The notes beneath the pieces were generated by a model, which was given only the letters and a program-made list of their open reading frames with translations, made no database searches and was not told the origin of the DNA. A stretch of DNA of 64,000 nucleotides from NCBI GenBank assembly GCA_913060645.1, contig CAJXSW010000002.1, forward strand, positions 1 to 64,000, written 5' to 3'. This document shows, in pieces, positions 44,214-54,210 of the stretch. Source of the DNA: an uncultured Dokdonia sp. Its GTDB lineage: Bacteria > Bacteroidota > Bacteroidia > Flavobacteriales > Flavobacteriaceae. Both the position numbers and the translations under genes were made by a program. How positions within the stretch are numbered: the first letter of the stretch is position 1; every line of letters begins with the position of its first letter.

Positions 44214-44408
44214 TATATCTAAATGGTAATTCTAAGGTATAAATGCGATTGCTAAAAGGATACACACGATAATGATGATTGTAATTTTCATAATTATGAT
44301 TTTGAGGATTTATACATAGCAAATATGCACCTCATTTATTAAATATTATCGGGGTATTTACCCCTAATCAAATCGCAATCAAACCTTTTCAACAAGAACG
44401 TAAATCAT

Positions 44409-44446
44409 AAAAAAGCCCGAATTCCATATGGAATTCGGGCTTTTTA
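44409..44446. terminator. Bidirectional terminator after sdhB
   Basis: Near-perfect palindrome: GCCCGAATTCC/GGAATTCGGGC around ATAT, flanked by A and T runs. Serves the sdhCAB operon and possibly the microprotein gene. Confidence 0.9.
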
Positions 44447-44459
44447 TTATCTATAACTT

Positions 44460-44469
44460 TTTCGCGAAA
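44460..44469. repeat. TTTCGCGAAA palindrome copy 19 (intergenic)
   Basis: TTTCGCGAAAGCG, 11 bp from the sdhB stop codon. Confidence 0.95.
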
Positions 44470-44480
44470 GCGAATATAAA

Positions 44481-45227
44481 TTATCCTTTTAGTGAAGCAG
44501 AAAGGTACTCACGGTTCATACGTGCGATGTTTTCTAGAGATATCCCTTTAGGACACTCAACCTCACAAGCACCAGTGTTTGTACAGTTACCAAAACCTTC
44601 TTCATCCATTTGCTTTACCATGTTAAGAACACGAGTAGTTGCCTCTACTTCTCCTTGTGGAAGTAATGCAAACTGACTCACCTTTGCTCCTACAAATAGC
44701 ATAGCACTAGAGTTTTTACAACTTGCAACACAAGCACCACAACCGATACATGTAGCCGCCGCAAAAGCGTCGTCTGCATTTTCCTTCTCGATAGGAATCG
44801 AGTTTGCATCTTGTGTGTTACCAGAAGTATTTACAGAGATAAATCCTCCAGCATGCTGTATGCGGTCAAAAGAAGAACGATCTACCATAAGATCTTTTAT
44901 AACAGGGAATCCCGCTGCTCTAAAAGGCTCTATAGTGATAGTATCACCATCCTTAAATTTACGCATGTGTAATTGACATGTAGTTACAAGTCTATCTGGA
45001 CCATGCGCCTCACCGTTAATAAACATAGAACATGAACCACAAATTCCCTCACGACAATCGTGATCAAATGTTACAGGTTCATCTCCTTCAAGGATAAGCT
45101 TATTGTTAAGCATATCCATCATTTCTAAGAAAGACATATCTCCATCGATACCATCGATTGGGTACGTTACTATGCTTCCTTTAGCTGTGGCGTTTTTCTG
45201 GCGCCATACCTTTAGCGTTAGTTTCAT
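44481..45227 (-). CDS. sdhB: Succinate dehydrogenase iron-sulfur subunit
   Basis: 248 residues carrying all three iron-sulfur clusters: [2Fe-2S] ligands Cys58, Cys63, Cys66, Cys84 (CREGICGSC...C), [4Fe-4S]/[3Fe-4S] ligands in [11 protein letters not shown] (Cys160, 163, 166, 170) and [11 protein letters not shown] (Cys215, 221, 225). It passes electrons from SdhA flavin to the membrane heme/quinone sites. Last gene of sdhC-sdhA-sdhB, 7 bp after sdhA. The protein is of the type-B (Bacillus/Bacteroidota) succinate:menaquinone oxidoreductase class. Confidence 0.97.
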   Translation of the reverse strand: MKLTLKVWRQKNATAKGSIVTYPIDGIDGDMSFLEMMDMLNNKLILEGDEPVTFDHDCREGICGSCSMFINGEAHGPDRLVTTCQLHMRKFKDGDTITIEPFRAAGFPVIKDLMVDRSSFDRIQHAGGFISVNTSGNTQDANSIPIEKENADDAFAAATCIGCGACVASCKNSSAMLFVGAKVSQFALLPQGEVEATTRVLNMVKQMDEEGFGNCTNTGACEVECPKGISLENIARMNREYLSASLKG

Positions 45228-45234
45228 CGTCTTC

Positions 45235-47247
45235 TTATTTATAGCTTCTTTGTTTTAACTCAATATTTTCAAACTCTAGTTCTTCTTTATGAAGAACAGC
45301 ATCCTTAGGTGCTCCTTTATATTCCCAAGCAGATACAAATGTGAAGTTTTCATCATCACGAAGTGCTTCTCCTTTTTGTGGTCCATCTAGCTCAACAGAC
45401 TCTTCTCTAAAGTGTCCTCCTGCAGATTCGTTACGCGTTAATGCATCTTTTGCAAATAACTCACCTAGCTCTAAGAAATCTGCTACACGAAGTGCTTTTG
45501 CAAGTTCTTCGTTAAACTCATTCTGTCCTCCAGGTACACGTACTTCTTTATAGAAATCACTACGTAGTTCTGCAATCTCATCAATGGCGCTCTGTAGATC
45601 TGTCGCATTACGTGACATACCACATTTGTTCCACATAATCTTACCTAACTTCTTGTGGAAGTAGTCTACAGATTTTGTTCCATTGTTATTTACTAAAGCG
45701 TCTACCTGCTTACGCACGTTTTGCTCTGCTTCTTCAAACTCTGGAGTATCTGTTGGTATAGGTCCTGTACGTATATCATGAGATAAGTAGTCACCTATTG
45801 TATATGGTAATACAAAATATCCATCTGCAAGACCTTGCATAAGTGCCGAAGCTCCTAAACGGTTTGCACCGTGATCTGAGAAGTTTGCTTCTCCTATCGC
45901 ATATAATCCCTCTACAGAAGTCTGTAAGTTATAATCTACCCATAATCCTCCCATTGTATAATGTACCGCTGGGTAGATCATCATAGGTGTTTTGTATGGA
46001 TTCTGATCTACAATCTTTTCATACATCTGAAATAAGTTTCCGTATTTATTACGTACTACTTCTGTTCCTAATGCTGTTACGACTGCTTTGTCATTTGCAT
46101 CTTTATGCTGTACATATGCTTGTTCCTTACCGTAACGCTCGATTGCGCTAGCAAAGTCTAAGTATACTGCTTCTCCAGTTTTGTTTACTCCAAAACCAGC
46201 ATCACAACGTTCTTTTGCAGCTCTAGATGCTACATCACGTGGTACTAGATTACCAAAGGCTGGGTAGCGACGCTCTAGATAATAATCTCTCTCGTCTTCG
46301 CTAAGCTCTGTAGGCTTCTTCTTCCCTTCGCGTATTGCAATCGCATCTTCTTTTTTCTTAGGCACCCATATACGACCATCATTACGTAGTGACTCAGACA
46401 TAAGCGTTAACTTAGACTGGTGATCACCAGAAACTGGTATACATGTAGGGTGTATCTGAGTATAACAAGGATTTGCAAAGTAAGCACCACGTTTGTGTGC
46501 CTTCCATGCTGCCGTTACGTTAGAACCCATTGCGTTTGTAGAAAGGTAAAATACGTTTCCATATCCTCCAGTTCCTAATACAACCGCATGTGCAGAGTGA
46601 CGCTCTATTTCTCCAGTAACTAGGTTACGAGTGATAATACCACGAGCTTTACCATCTACCTTTACGACGTCTAGCATCTCGTGACGGTTATACATTTTTA
46701 TTTTACCACGACCTATCTGACGGTTCATAGCAGAATATGCTCCTAGTAGTAATTGTTGTCCTGTTTGTCCTTTTGCATAAAAAGTACGACTTACAAGTAC
46801 ACCACCAAAAGAACGGTTATCTAGCAAACCACCATAATCACGTGCAAAAGGAACTCCTTGTGCTACACACTGATCAATAATATTTGTAGAAACCTCAGCA
46901 AGACGATAAACGTTTGCTTCACGTGAGCGGTAATCACCACCTTTTACCGTATCATAAAATAAACGGTAGGTAGAGTCACCATCACCTTGGTAGTTCTTTG
47001 CTGCGTTAATTCCTCCTTGTGCTGCAATAGAGTGCGCACGACGTGGAGAATCTTGAAAGCAAAAAGCTTTTACGTTATAGCCTAGTTCTGCAAGCGTTGC
47101 TGCTGCAGATCCTCCGGCAAGACCTGTACCTACCACAATCACATCAATAAGACGTTTGTTTGCAGGGTTTACAAGGTTAATTTCATTTTTATAGTTAGTC
47201 CACTTATCAGCTAGTGGTCCTTGGGGTATTTTAGAATCTAATGCCAT
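45235..47247 (-). CDS. sdhA: Succinate dehydrogenase flavoprotein subunit
   Basis: 670 residues. FAD-binding [15 protein letters not shown] (about 40-54), the flavin-linking His in HSIAAQGG (His72), substrate-binding HPTCIP, and catalytic/FAD segments [20 protein letters not shown]. Oxidises succinate to fumarate in the TCA cycle on the cytoplasmic face of complex II. The long form (about 670 residues) is usual in Bacteroidota. 11 bp downstream of sdhC and 7 bp upstream of sdhB. Confidence 0.97.
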   Translation of the reverse strand: MALDSKIPQGPLADKWTNYKNEINLVNPANKRLIDVIVVGTGLAGGSAAATLAELGYNVKAFCFQDSPRRAHSIAAQGGINAAKNYQGDGDSTYRLFYDTVKGGDYRSREANVYRLAEVSTNIIDQCVAQGVPFARDYGGLLDNRSFGGVLVSRTFYAKGQTGQQLLLGAYSAMNRQIGRGKIKMYNRHEMLDVVKVDGKARGIITRNLVTGEIERHSAHAVVLGTGGYGNVFYLSTNAMGSNVTAAWKAHKRGAYFANPCYTQIHPTCIPVSGDHQSKLTLMSESLRNDGRIWVPKKKEDAIAIREGKKKPTELSEDERDYYLERRYPAFGNLVPRDVASRAAKERCDAGFGVNKTGEAVYLDFASAIERYGKEQAYVQHKDANDKAVVTALGTEVVRNKYGNLFQMYEKIVDQNPYKTPMMIYPAVHYTMGGLWVDYNLQTSVEGLYAIGEANFSDHGANRLGASALMQGLADGYFVLPYTIGDYLSHDIRTGPIPTDTPEFEEAEQNVRKQVDALVNNNGTKSVDYFHKKLGKIMWNKCGMSRNATDLQSAIDEIAELRSDFYKEVRVPGGQNEFNEELAKALRVADFLELGELFAKDALTRNESAGGHFREESVELDGPQKGEALRDDENFTFVSAWEYKGAPKDAVLHKEELEFENIELKQRSYK

Positions 47248-47258
47248 AGCTTTATTTT

Positions 47259-47927
47259 TTAGTGAGGAATTTGATTAAAGTGCAGGTATACTGCAATAAT
47301 TATAAATCCTACAGGTATTGTAATTGCCCAAACTTTAGCAAACTTTGAAAGTCCAGCAGAGTATTTATTATTAAATCCTACCGACTGGAATGTCGATGCA
47401 AATCCGTGCCATAAGTGAAGTGCTAGTAGCACAAAAGAAATCACATATAGTACTACACGTACAGGGCTTTCAAATTTGTGAACAGTCTCTGCATAATATC
47501 TTGTAGGATCTTCTGGATGCGTTTCTACATATTTATGAATCATTTCTGGAATCCAGAAGTCATAAAAGTGAAGTCCTAAGAACGCAAGCACCACAAGTCC
47601 AGAAAGAATCATGTTACGAGATGTCCAAGGTGCGTTTGCACTTCCTTTGTACTGTGCATATCCTACTGGACGTGCTTTTCTGTTTTGCAGTTCTAACACA
47701 AATCCCATCACGAAGTGAAAAACCACTCCGAAGATAAGTACAGGCTGTAATCCATATTGTACTAGCGGGTTAGACCCCATAAAATGCGACCACGCATTAA
47801 ATGTATCTGGCGCAATAACCGCTGTACTGTTAATTACAAAGTGCTGTGTTAAAAAGACAACTAGAAAAAGACCTGATAGCGCCATGGCTACCTTTCGGCC
47901 AATCGAAGATTTTAATAATCCGCTCAT
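47259..47927 (-). CDS. sdhC: Succinate dehydrogenase cytochrome b subunit (type B)
   Basis: 222 residues with five transmembrane helices and His residues placed in helices for two b hemes ([35 protein letters not shown]). This single-subunit anchor is the type-B arrangement that reduces menaquinone. First gene of the operon, with a promoter matching the Bacteroidota consensus (20-bp spacer) about 30 bp upstream. Confidence 0.95.
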   Translation of the reverse strand: MSGLLKSSIGRKVAMALSGLFLVVFLTQHFVINSTAVIAPDTFNAWSHFMGSNPLVQYGLQPVLIFGVVFHFVMGFVLELQNRKARPVGYAQYKGSANAPWTSRNMILSGLVVLAFLGLHFYDFWIPEMIHKYVETHPEDPTRYYAETVHKFESPVRVVLYVISFVLLALHLWHGFASTFQSVGFNNKYSAGLSKFAKVWAITIPVGFIIIAVYLHFNQIPH

Positions 47928-47954
47928 TTAATTTTTGGTTTGGAATAATCTATA

Positions 47955-47985
47955 CAAAAATACGGCGCAAACGTTGTTTTGGCAA
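47955..47985 (-). promoter_or_regulatory. Promoter of sdhCAB
   Basis: On the minus strand TTG (47983-47985), 20 bp, then TATTTTTG (47955-47962), close to the TTG-N19-TAnnTTTG consensus. The predicted transcript has a leader of about 20 nt. Confidence 0.7.
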
Positions 47986-48140
47986 CTATACAAGGAAAGC
48001 ATTGTTATTATTTAGAATGATTATAAGAAAAAACGCAACTATGTTCAACACTAAAAGGTAGACATTGCAAAAACTCCATTTTACGTTCAACATTTTCAAT
48101 ATTATTGAAAACTTTTAAGAGAGATTTATAAATTTTTACA

Positions 48141-48152
48141 CTTTCGCGAAAG
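48141..48152. repeat. TTTCGCGAAA palindrome copy 20 (intergenic)
   Basis: CTTTCGCGAAAG (followed by CG) between sdhC and the exoprotein gene. Confidence 0.95.
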
Positions 48153-48273
48153 CGTAATTTCAATTCCAAACACCTATTTCAGTCAGATTTACTATGACAT
48201 TATAAACTTATAAATAGACGTTACATAACCAAGGATTACATCATCTCTTCGGTAATCAGTGTCTTTTTAAAAC

Positions 48274-48304
48274 GAAAAACCCCGTACACTTGGTACAGGG
48301 TTTA
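48274..48304 (-). terminator. Terminator of the Asp-box exoprotein gene
   Basis: 11-bp stem AAACCCCGTAC/GTACAGGGTTT (one G-T pair) with loop ACTTG, and an A run at 48275 giving T residues on the minus strand. Confidence 0.8.
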
Positions 48305-48324
48305 AAAAATCTTGTCTAATTATA

Positions 48325-51195
48325 TTATTTAATCTCTAAGGTAGTTTGCGCTGCATTACTATTACCTCCTCCACCATCAAGGGAAACTGTATACACTCCT
48401 TTTGGGAGATAATATTTACCACTTTTGGCTTTCTGAATGTCTAATGAAGAGTTTGCCTTTTCAAGCATCTTCTTCCCTTTTTCTGTTATAGAAAGATCGT
48501 AATTAAACACATTAATTCCCGCCGAAGGTAGTAATGCTACTCGTTGCACTTCTTTCCCCTCTTCGTCCTTAATGACCATAGAAAATTTACCTGCGTTGCT
48601 TGTGTAGTAATTGATTGCAACATTTGGCTCGTTTGGTTCAGACCAGCTGCTCCAACTATTGCCCCATCTCCCGCTTGATCTTACACTAGCAATGTCAAAT
48701 ATTTGAGCATTTGCCCCTGTATTTACTTGCTGTATAGGTGTTAGATCTGCTCTGTATATGCTTCGGCCGTGCGTTCCTAGTAATAGGTGATTTGCTTTTT
48801 TCTGTATTTTCATATCATGAACTGCTACTGCTGGTAGTGGCGCAGTGGTTTTATCTGATGCCGCTTTCGCGAAAGCGTTATAACTCTCACCGCCATTCAT
48901 GCTCACGTAAGCACCATTATCTGTACCTACATAAATGATATTTTCTTTAATAGGATCTTCGATAATCACATTTACAGGAGACATAGGAATCCCTGCCGAA
49001 ATATTCTTCCATGTTTGTCCATAATTATCAGATACATAGATATACGTTGCAAAATCATCCCAGCGATATCCATTTAAGGTGGCATATACTCGCTCCTTCT
49101 TATGCTCTGAAGCCACGACACGTGATACCCACAAATCTTTAGGCAATGTGTTACTAATCACTTGCCAATCGCTACCACCATTTTTTGTAACCGAAATCTT
49201 GCCGTCATCACTTCCTGTGTATATCAACCCAAATTGAAAAGGAGACTCTGAAACTGAAGTAAGAGTTCCATAAGCCACGTTACCAGGCTTACCGCCATGT
49301 GTAAGGTCTGGGCTTATTGCAGTCCAGCTATCGCCCTGATCCATAGACCTCATGAGTTTATTACCTCCTAGATATAAAATATCCTGGTTATGAGAACTTA
49401 GTAAAATAGGCGTTTGCCAGTTAAAACGATATGGCTTCTCTCCTAGTGTATGCTTTATATCAAATCGCTTGTTTTCTCCCGTCTCGCGATTAATCCTGAA
49501 GTAGTTTCCAAACTGAAATCCTGTGTACACAATATTTGCATCACGACTATCTACTTGTACTTGCATACCGTCACCACCCATGATACTTTCCCAAGGGTAC
49601 TGCCCGTTTTGCAACCAGCCTCTACTTTCTTGTGCAGTGCTAGGAGCTACCCACACACCATTATCTTGTAATCCTCCATATATATTATAAGGCTCCTCAT
49701 TATCTACTTGAATAAAGTAAAACTGACCAACAGATGGATCATTTGCTTTTATCCAGCTAGCACCATCATCGTATGAAATATTAATACCTCCATCATTCCC
49801 ATTTATAAGGTGCTTTTCATTCTTAGGATTAATCCACAGGGCGTGATGATCCGAGTGCACGTTAGGAGCATTGATACTTGTAAATGTCTTTCCTCCATCT
49901 TTAGACTTTACAATAGGCACACCGTAAATGTAAATATCTTGAGCATCTGATGGGTTTACATTAATCTCTCCAAAGTAATACCCGTAACTATAATATAAAT
50001 CTTCTATATATCCCTCGTGAGTCTTGCTCCAAGTTGCTCCACCATCATTAGATCTATACACCTCTGCTCCTACTACAGGTGTATCAAACATTTGTGTGTT
50101 TGCAGTTTCTAAGTACGTGGCAAGATCTACTGGCTGTACATCTCCTTGACGCACCATAGATTTCACATTTGCAGCACGATATTTTTCTTGAAAACCATTG
50201 CGCTTTAGGTAATCATCTAGTTTCTTGTCATCAAGAGCTAGTAGCGCTTCCTTAGACATCGTCTTAAAATCATCTTTTTCTAATTTACTTGATGATGATT
50301 TCTTTCCATCTCCCTCACGACGAAACTGACTATCATGCACAGCATACACCGTATTTTCATCGTATACTGCAATCCCTATTCTACCAACACCATCGCCAGA
50401 TGGAAAATTAGTAAGCTGTTGCCACGTATCTCCACCATCTGTACTCTTATAAATTCCAGATCCAGCGCCCGCTCCTTCAAAGTTCCACGCTTTACGGTCT
50501 TTTTGCCATGCCGAGGCATACATCAAATTAAAGTTAGCCGGATCATTATCTATATCTATAATTCCCGTTTTATTATCAATAAATAAGGTTTTCTTCCAGG
50601 TCTTACCACCATCCTTTGTTTTATAAATTCCGCGCTCTTCGTTATCTGAGTACAAGTGTCCCAATGCTCCTACGACAACCTCATCTGGATTAGATGGATT
50701 TATTAAAATGCGCCCTATGTGGTGACTATCTATAAGTCCCATATTTTGCCACGTTGCTCCTTTATCTGTAGATTTTAATAATCCTATCCCTGCATAACTA
50801 GATCTAGATGCGTTATTCTCTCCAGTACCTACCCATATAGTTCCGCTTTTCCAGTCTACAGTAACTTCTCCTACATTTTGCGTAGGCGCATTATCCATTA
50901 CTGGTGTAAAAGTGGTTCCGTTATTATTGGTATACCATAAACCACCACTTGCATAGCCTGCATAAAACTCTGAAGGCATATCTGGATTTACTGCAATATC
51001 TACAATACGACCACTCATTACCGAAGGCCCTATGTTTTCAAAAGGGATATTTTTTACAATACTATTACTAAGCGACTGCTCTTTTTGAAGCACTGCCTGT
51101 TGTTGTAATTGTATCGAGGTCGCTGGTTGTTGTGACTGCCCTTTAGTAAGTGCAAAAAGAACCGCACTTGAGGCAAGGAAATAACGTAATTTCAT
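48325..51195 (-). CDS. Large secreted Asp-box/VPS10 (sortilin-like) beta-propeller protein
   Basis: 956 residues. Signal peptide 1-21 (LRYFLASSAVLFALTKGQS). The body holds at least ten Asp-box motifs of the S-x-D-x-G-x-T-W type (STDKGATW, TKDGGKTW, STDGGDTW, SNDGGATW, SKDGGKTF, SYDDGASW, SMDQGDSW, TKNGGSDW, SDNYGQTW, SMNGGESY), which mark beta-propeller blades as in sortilin/VPS10 and sialidase-fold proteins. No sialidase catalytic residues or FRIP motif are seen. The C-terminal ~110 residues form a beta-rich domain ending in GVYTVSLDGGGG; it is not a typical T9SS sorting domain. Possibly a surface binding protein or glycan hydrolase-like protein. Confidence 0.85.
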   Translation of the reverse strand: MKLRYFLASSAVLFALTKGQSQQPATSIQLQQQAVLQKEQSLSNSIVKNIPFENIGPSVMSGRIVDIAVNPDMPSEFYAGYASGGLWYTNNNGTTFTPVMDNAPTQNVGEVTVDWKSGTIWVGTGENNASRSSYAGIGLLKSTDKGATWQNMGLIDSHHIGRILINPSNPDEVVVGALGHLYSDNEERGIYKTKDGGKTWKKTLFIDNKTGIIDIDNDPANFNLMYASAWQKDRKAWNFEGAGAGSGIYKSTDGGDTWQQLTNFPSGDGVGRIGIAVYDENTVYAVHDSQFRREGDGKKSSSSKLEKDDFKTMSKEALLALDDKKLDDYLKRNGFQEKYRAANVKSMVRQGDVQPVDLATYLETANTQMFDTPVVGAEVYRSNDGGATWSKTHEGYIEDLYYSYGYYFGEINVNPSDAQDIYIYGVPIVKSKDGGKTFTSINAPNVHSDHHALWINPKNEKHLINGNDGGINISYDDGASWIKANDPSVGQFYFIQVDNEEPYNIYGGLQDNGVWVAPSTAQESRGWLQNGQYPWESIMGGDGMQVQVDSRDANIVYTGFQFGNYFRINRETGENKRFDIKHTLGEKPYRFNWQTPILLSSHNQDILYLGGNKLMRSMDQGDSWTAISPDLTHGGKPGNVAYGTLTSVSESPFQFGLIYTGSDDGKISVTKNGGSDWQVISNTLPKDLWVSRVVASEHKKERVYATLNGYRWDDFATYIYVSDNYGQTWKNISAGIPMSPVNVIIEDPIKENIIYVGTDNGAYVSMNGGESYNAFAKAASDKTTAPLPAVAVHDMKIQKKANHLLLGTHGRSIYRADLTPIQQVNTGANAQIFDIASVRSSGRWGNSWSSWSEPNEPNVAINYYTSNAGKFSMVIKDEEGKEVQRVALLPSAGINVFNYDLSITEKGKKMLEKANSSLDIQKAKSGKYYLPKGVYTVSLDGGGGNSNAAQTTLEIK
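48863..48876. repeat. TTTCGCGAAA palindrome copy 21 (coding, AFAKA frame)
   Basis: GCTTTCGCGAAAGC in the exoprotein gene, read on the minus strand as N-A-F-A-K-A-A. Confidence 0.95.
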
Positions 51196-51328
51196 TTGGT
51201 TTGGATTTTATAAGGCAATGAAAATACGGAAAGGACTTATTTTAAGAAAACTTTTGGTTTTTGTTTAACACGTCATTACGAATAGTAGGCATTATTGAGG
51301 GAATAGATAGGAAGTATTGATAGCATGT

Positions 51329-51338
51329 TTTCGCGAAA
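51329..51338. repeat. TTTCGCGAAA palindrome copy 22 (intergenic)
   Basis: TTTCGCGAAAGCGTA half-extended copy in the divergent region upstream of pepP. Confidence 0.95.
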
Positions 51339-51408
51339 GCGTATCCAAATTTGTACTTTTACAATAGTAGATTAATGAATAATAGATATACCGCAAAAGG
51401 TCACAATT

Positions 51409-52701
51409 ATGAAATACGACTTAATAGATAATACCCTTTTTATAAAAAATCGTAAGAACTTTATGGCTCAAATGAAGCCTAAAAGTCTTGCTGTTTTTAA
51501 TAGTAATGACACTTACCCAGTAAGCGCAGACTCTACTCTTCCTTTTGAGCAGCATCGTGATATTTTTTATTTAAGCGGCGTTGATCAAGAAGAGTCTATT
51601 CTTGTTTTATTTCCAGACTGTCCTAAAGAGCAATATCGTGAGATTCTTTTCTTAACAGAGACTAACGATCACATCGCAGTTTGGGAAGGAGAGAAGCTCA
51701 CAAAAGAAAAAGCACTAGCAACTTCTGGAGTTAAGACAGTTTTCTGGCTTCAAGACTTAGAAAAAGTTTTTGCAGAGCTTATGACATATGCAGATACTGT
51801 GTATGTAAATACGAACGAACACTATCGCCAGTCTGTAGCACTTGAGACTAGAGAAGATCGTTTTACAAAATGGTGGAAAGCAAAATATCCAGCACACAGT
51901 GTTGCAAAAAGTAACCCAATCTTACAGCGTTTACGTTCTGTAAAAGATTCTATCGAGCTAGATCTAATGCAGAAGGCTTGTGATATTACTAATAAAGGTT
52001 TCCGTCGCGTGCTTGGGTTTGTAAAACCTGGAGTTTGGGAGTATGAGATTGAAGCAGAGTATATGCATGAATTCTTACGCAATCGCTCTAAGAAGTTTGC
52101 ATATACACCAATCATAGCTTCCGGTAATAGTGCAAACGTACTTCACTACATTGAAAATAAAAATCAGTGTAAAGATGGAGAACTTATCTTAATGGATGTA
52201 GGTGCAGAGTATGCAAACTACGCTAGTGACATGACAAGAACTATCCCTGTAAACGGAAGGTTTACTGATAGACAAAAAGATGTTTATAATGCAGTGTTGC
52301 GCGTAAAGGATGAGGCTACAAAAATGCTTGTACCTGGCACTATGTGGGAGCAATATCATGTAGAAGTGGGCAAACTGATGACTTCTGAGTTATTGGGTCT
52401 AGGTTTACTAGACAAAGCAGATGTGCAGAATGAGAATCCAGACTGGCCTGCTTATAAGAAGTATTTCATGCACGGTACTTCTCACCACATTGGTCTTGAT
52501 ACTCATGATTATGGATTGCTACACGAACCTATGCAAGCTAACAATGTGTTTACTGTAGAGCCTGGAATATACATTCCTAAAGAAGGTTTTGGGATACGTC
52601 TAGAGGATGATCTGGTAATCCAAGAAAATGGAGCTCCAGTAAATCTTATGGGTGACATTCCTATCACAGTTGAGGAGATTGAAGATCTTATGAATAAGTA
52701 A
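51409..52701 (+). CDS. pepP: Xaa-Pro aminopeptidase (M24 family)
   Basis: 430 residues: N-terminal AMP_N (aminopeptidase P N-terminal) domain (about 1-150) and a pita-bread M24B domain. Metal ligands are visible: Asp pair in LMDVGAEYANYASDMTRTIP (split by the strand), His in GTSHHIGLDTHD, Glu in TVEPGIYIP and Glu in IRLEDDLVI. Removes an N-terminal residue preceding proline; cytoplasmic. Monocistronic with its own bidirectional terminator; convergent with lysC. Confidence 0.95.
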   Translation: MKYDLIDNTLFIKNRKNFMAQMKPKSLAVFNSNDTYPVSADSTLPFEQHRDIFYLSGVDQEESILVLFPDCPKEQYREILFLTETNDHIAVWEGEKLTKEKALATSGVKTVFWLQDLEKVFAELMTYADTVYVNTNEHYRQSVALETREDRFTKWWKAKYPAHSVAKSNPILQRLRSVKDSIELDLMQKACDITNKGFRRVLGFVKPGVWEYEIEAEYMHEFLRNRSKKFAYTPIIASGNSANVLHYIENKNQCKDGELILMDVGAEYANYASDMTRTIPVNGRFTDRQKDVYNAVLRVKDEATKMLVPGTMWEQYHVEVGKLMTSELLGLGLLDKADVQNENPDWPAYKKYFMHGTSHHIGLDTHDYGLLHEPMQANNVFTVEPGIYIPKEGFGIRLEDDLVIQENGAPVNLMGDIPITVEEIEDLMNK

Positions 52702-52710
52702 AATAAGTAC

Positions 52711-52724
52711 GCTTTCGCGAAAGC
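52711..52724. repeat. TTTCGCGAAA palindrome copy 23 (intergenic, convergent)
   Basis: GCTTTCGCGAAAGC 9 bp after the pepP stop and 11 bp before the terminator. Confidence 0.95.
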
Positions 52725-52735
52725 TACCAAACAAC

Positions 52736-52768
52736 AAAAGCCCGTTTTCATAATGAAAACGGGCTTTT
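52736..52768. terminator. Bidirectional terminator between pepP and lysC
   Basis: 15-bp stem AAAAGCCCGTTTTCA/TGAAAACGGGCTTTT with a 3-nt loop; A and T runs are part of the stem ends. Confidence 0.9.
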
Positions 52769-52785
52769 ACAATCAAAGGAACTTC

Positions 52786-54111
52786 TTAGTTTGCTACGGG
52801 AAGAGAAAAAACATAACGCTGTAAAAGCTCTAGAGCGCTACGCTTATCTTCTGTTGCGACTAGCAATGATATATTATGATCACTTCCTCCGTAAGAAATC
52901 ATGCGCACTTGCACATCTTGGAGTACTTGAAATAACTTGTGTGTATCTGCATGGCGGTTTACCTCATTACCTACGAGACAGATAATAGTCTGATTTTTAT
53001 CTACCACCACTTGTGCAAATTGTAACAACTCTGCTTGTATGGCATCAAGATGCGTAGTATCATCAATCGTGAGTGACACCGCAATTTCTGAAGTGGTAAT
53101 CATATCTATAGACGTCTCATAGCGCTGGAAGATTGCAAACACTTTACTTAAAAATCCATGCGCAAGTAACATCTTACTAGATTTTATTTTCAGTGCTGTT
53201 ATTCCATCTTTGGCAGCGATTGCTTTTATTCCCTCACCTTCAGATTTATGGGTTATTACTGTGCCTGGGGCATCTGGCTCCATCGTGTTTTTAAGTCTCA
53301 ATGGTATGCGATCTTCTCGTAGTGGCTGCACTGTCTGCGGGTGCAAAATTTTGGCTCCAAAATAAGCCAACTCTGCCGCCTCATCATAAGAGAGTGCACC
53401 TATAGCTTTTGTTTTCTCAACTTCCCTAGGGTCGTTATTATGAAAGCCATCTATATCTGTCCAGATCTGCACCTCACTCGCTTGTATTGCAGCTCCTATT
53501 ATAGTTGCTGTATAATCACTTCCTCCACGTTGCAAGTTAGAAATCTGGCCGTAGTAATTGCGGCATATAAAACCTTGGGTGATATATACAACACTGTCAT
53601 CAGTCTGCTCAATTACTCGACGTAAGTTTTGCGCGATGTAAAATTGATCTGGCTCATGCTCTTTATCAATTCGCATGAATTCTAGCGCAGGTAACAAAAC
53701 AGCTTTAAGCCCTTCCTGCTCTAGGAAATGACAAAAAATAAAAGTAGAAAGTAATTCTCCTTGCGCTACAATTGCCTCGGCTTTTTGATCACTAAAATCT
53801 TCTGATGAAAGTCGCTCTATCTCTGCAAAAATCTCATCTACATATCCTATTACAAGAGGTTTTAGCCTTTTATCTGTAATTAACTGCTCTACTACATCGT
53901 CATACCTTGATTGTAGGATGCTACGTAGCTCACTTGCTTCTGTAAGATTTGATGCTTTTGCGGCATTTGCAATTTGGACTAAAGCATTTGTAGTACCAGA
54001 CATTGCAGAAAGCACTACTATTTTAGGAGTTGGCGTATCAATAATATGTCTTACAGAGATCATATTTTCTGTAGATCCAACGGAGGTACCCCCAAATTTT
54101 AAAACTTGCAT
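52786..54111 (-). CDS. lysC: Aspartate kinase (monofunctional)
   Basis: 441 residues. VLKFGGTSVGS (about 3-13) is the aspartokinase signature, QGFICRNYYGQISNLQRGGSDYTA marks the catalytic core (shown by its RGGSDYTA end), and two C-terminal ACT domains (about 300-441) provide allosteric control. Phosphorylates aspartate in the pathway to lysine, threonine, methionine and diaminopimelate. No homoserine dehydrogenase is fused. Divergent by 99 bp from a gene encoding an ACT-like protein. Confidence 0.94.
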   Translation of the reverse strand: MQVLKFGGTSVGSTENMISVRHIIDTPTPKIVVLSAMSGTTNALVQIANAAKASNLTEASELRSILQSRYDDVVEQLITDKRLKPLVIGYVDEIFAEIERLSSEDFSDQKAEAIVAQGELLSTFIFCHFLEQEGLKAVLLPALEFMRIDKEHEPDQFYIAQNLRRVIEQTDDSVVYITQGFICRNYYGQISNLQRGGSDYTATIIGAAIQASEVQIWTDIDGFHNNDPREVEKTKAIGALSYDEAAELAYFGAKILHPQTVQPLREDRIPLRLKNTMEPDAPGTVITHKSEGEGIKAIAAKDGITALKIKSSKMLLAHGFLSKVFAIFQRYETSIDMITTSEIAVSLTIDDTTHLDAIQAELLQFAQVVVDKNQTIICLVGNEVNRHADTHKLFQVLQDVQVRMISYGGSDHNISLLVATEDKRSALELLQRYVFSLPVAN

Positions 54112-54210
54112 ACGTGTAATTTTTAGGTAAAAGTATTTCAGAGTTAGATTACCACCACATAAATGAAGAAAATAGACTAATTTTGAACAAAATGTTAACT
54201 ATATAACGAT

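Larger units (their letters stand above)
47928..48324. other. Intergenic region between sdhC and the Asp-box exoprotein
   Basis: Contains the sdh promoter, a palindrome copy at 48141 and the terminator of the downstream minus-strand gene. I see no gene in the remaining ~250 AT-rich bases. Confidence 0.6.

Noticed and set aside
44232-44291. Minus-strand 19-residue hydrophobic frame (MKITIIIIVCILLAIAFIP)
   Set aside because: The start resembles small flavobacterial membrane peptides, but it stops after one helix and there is no further evidence for translation.
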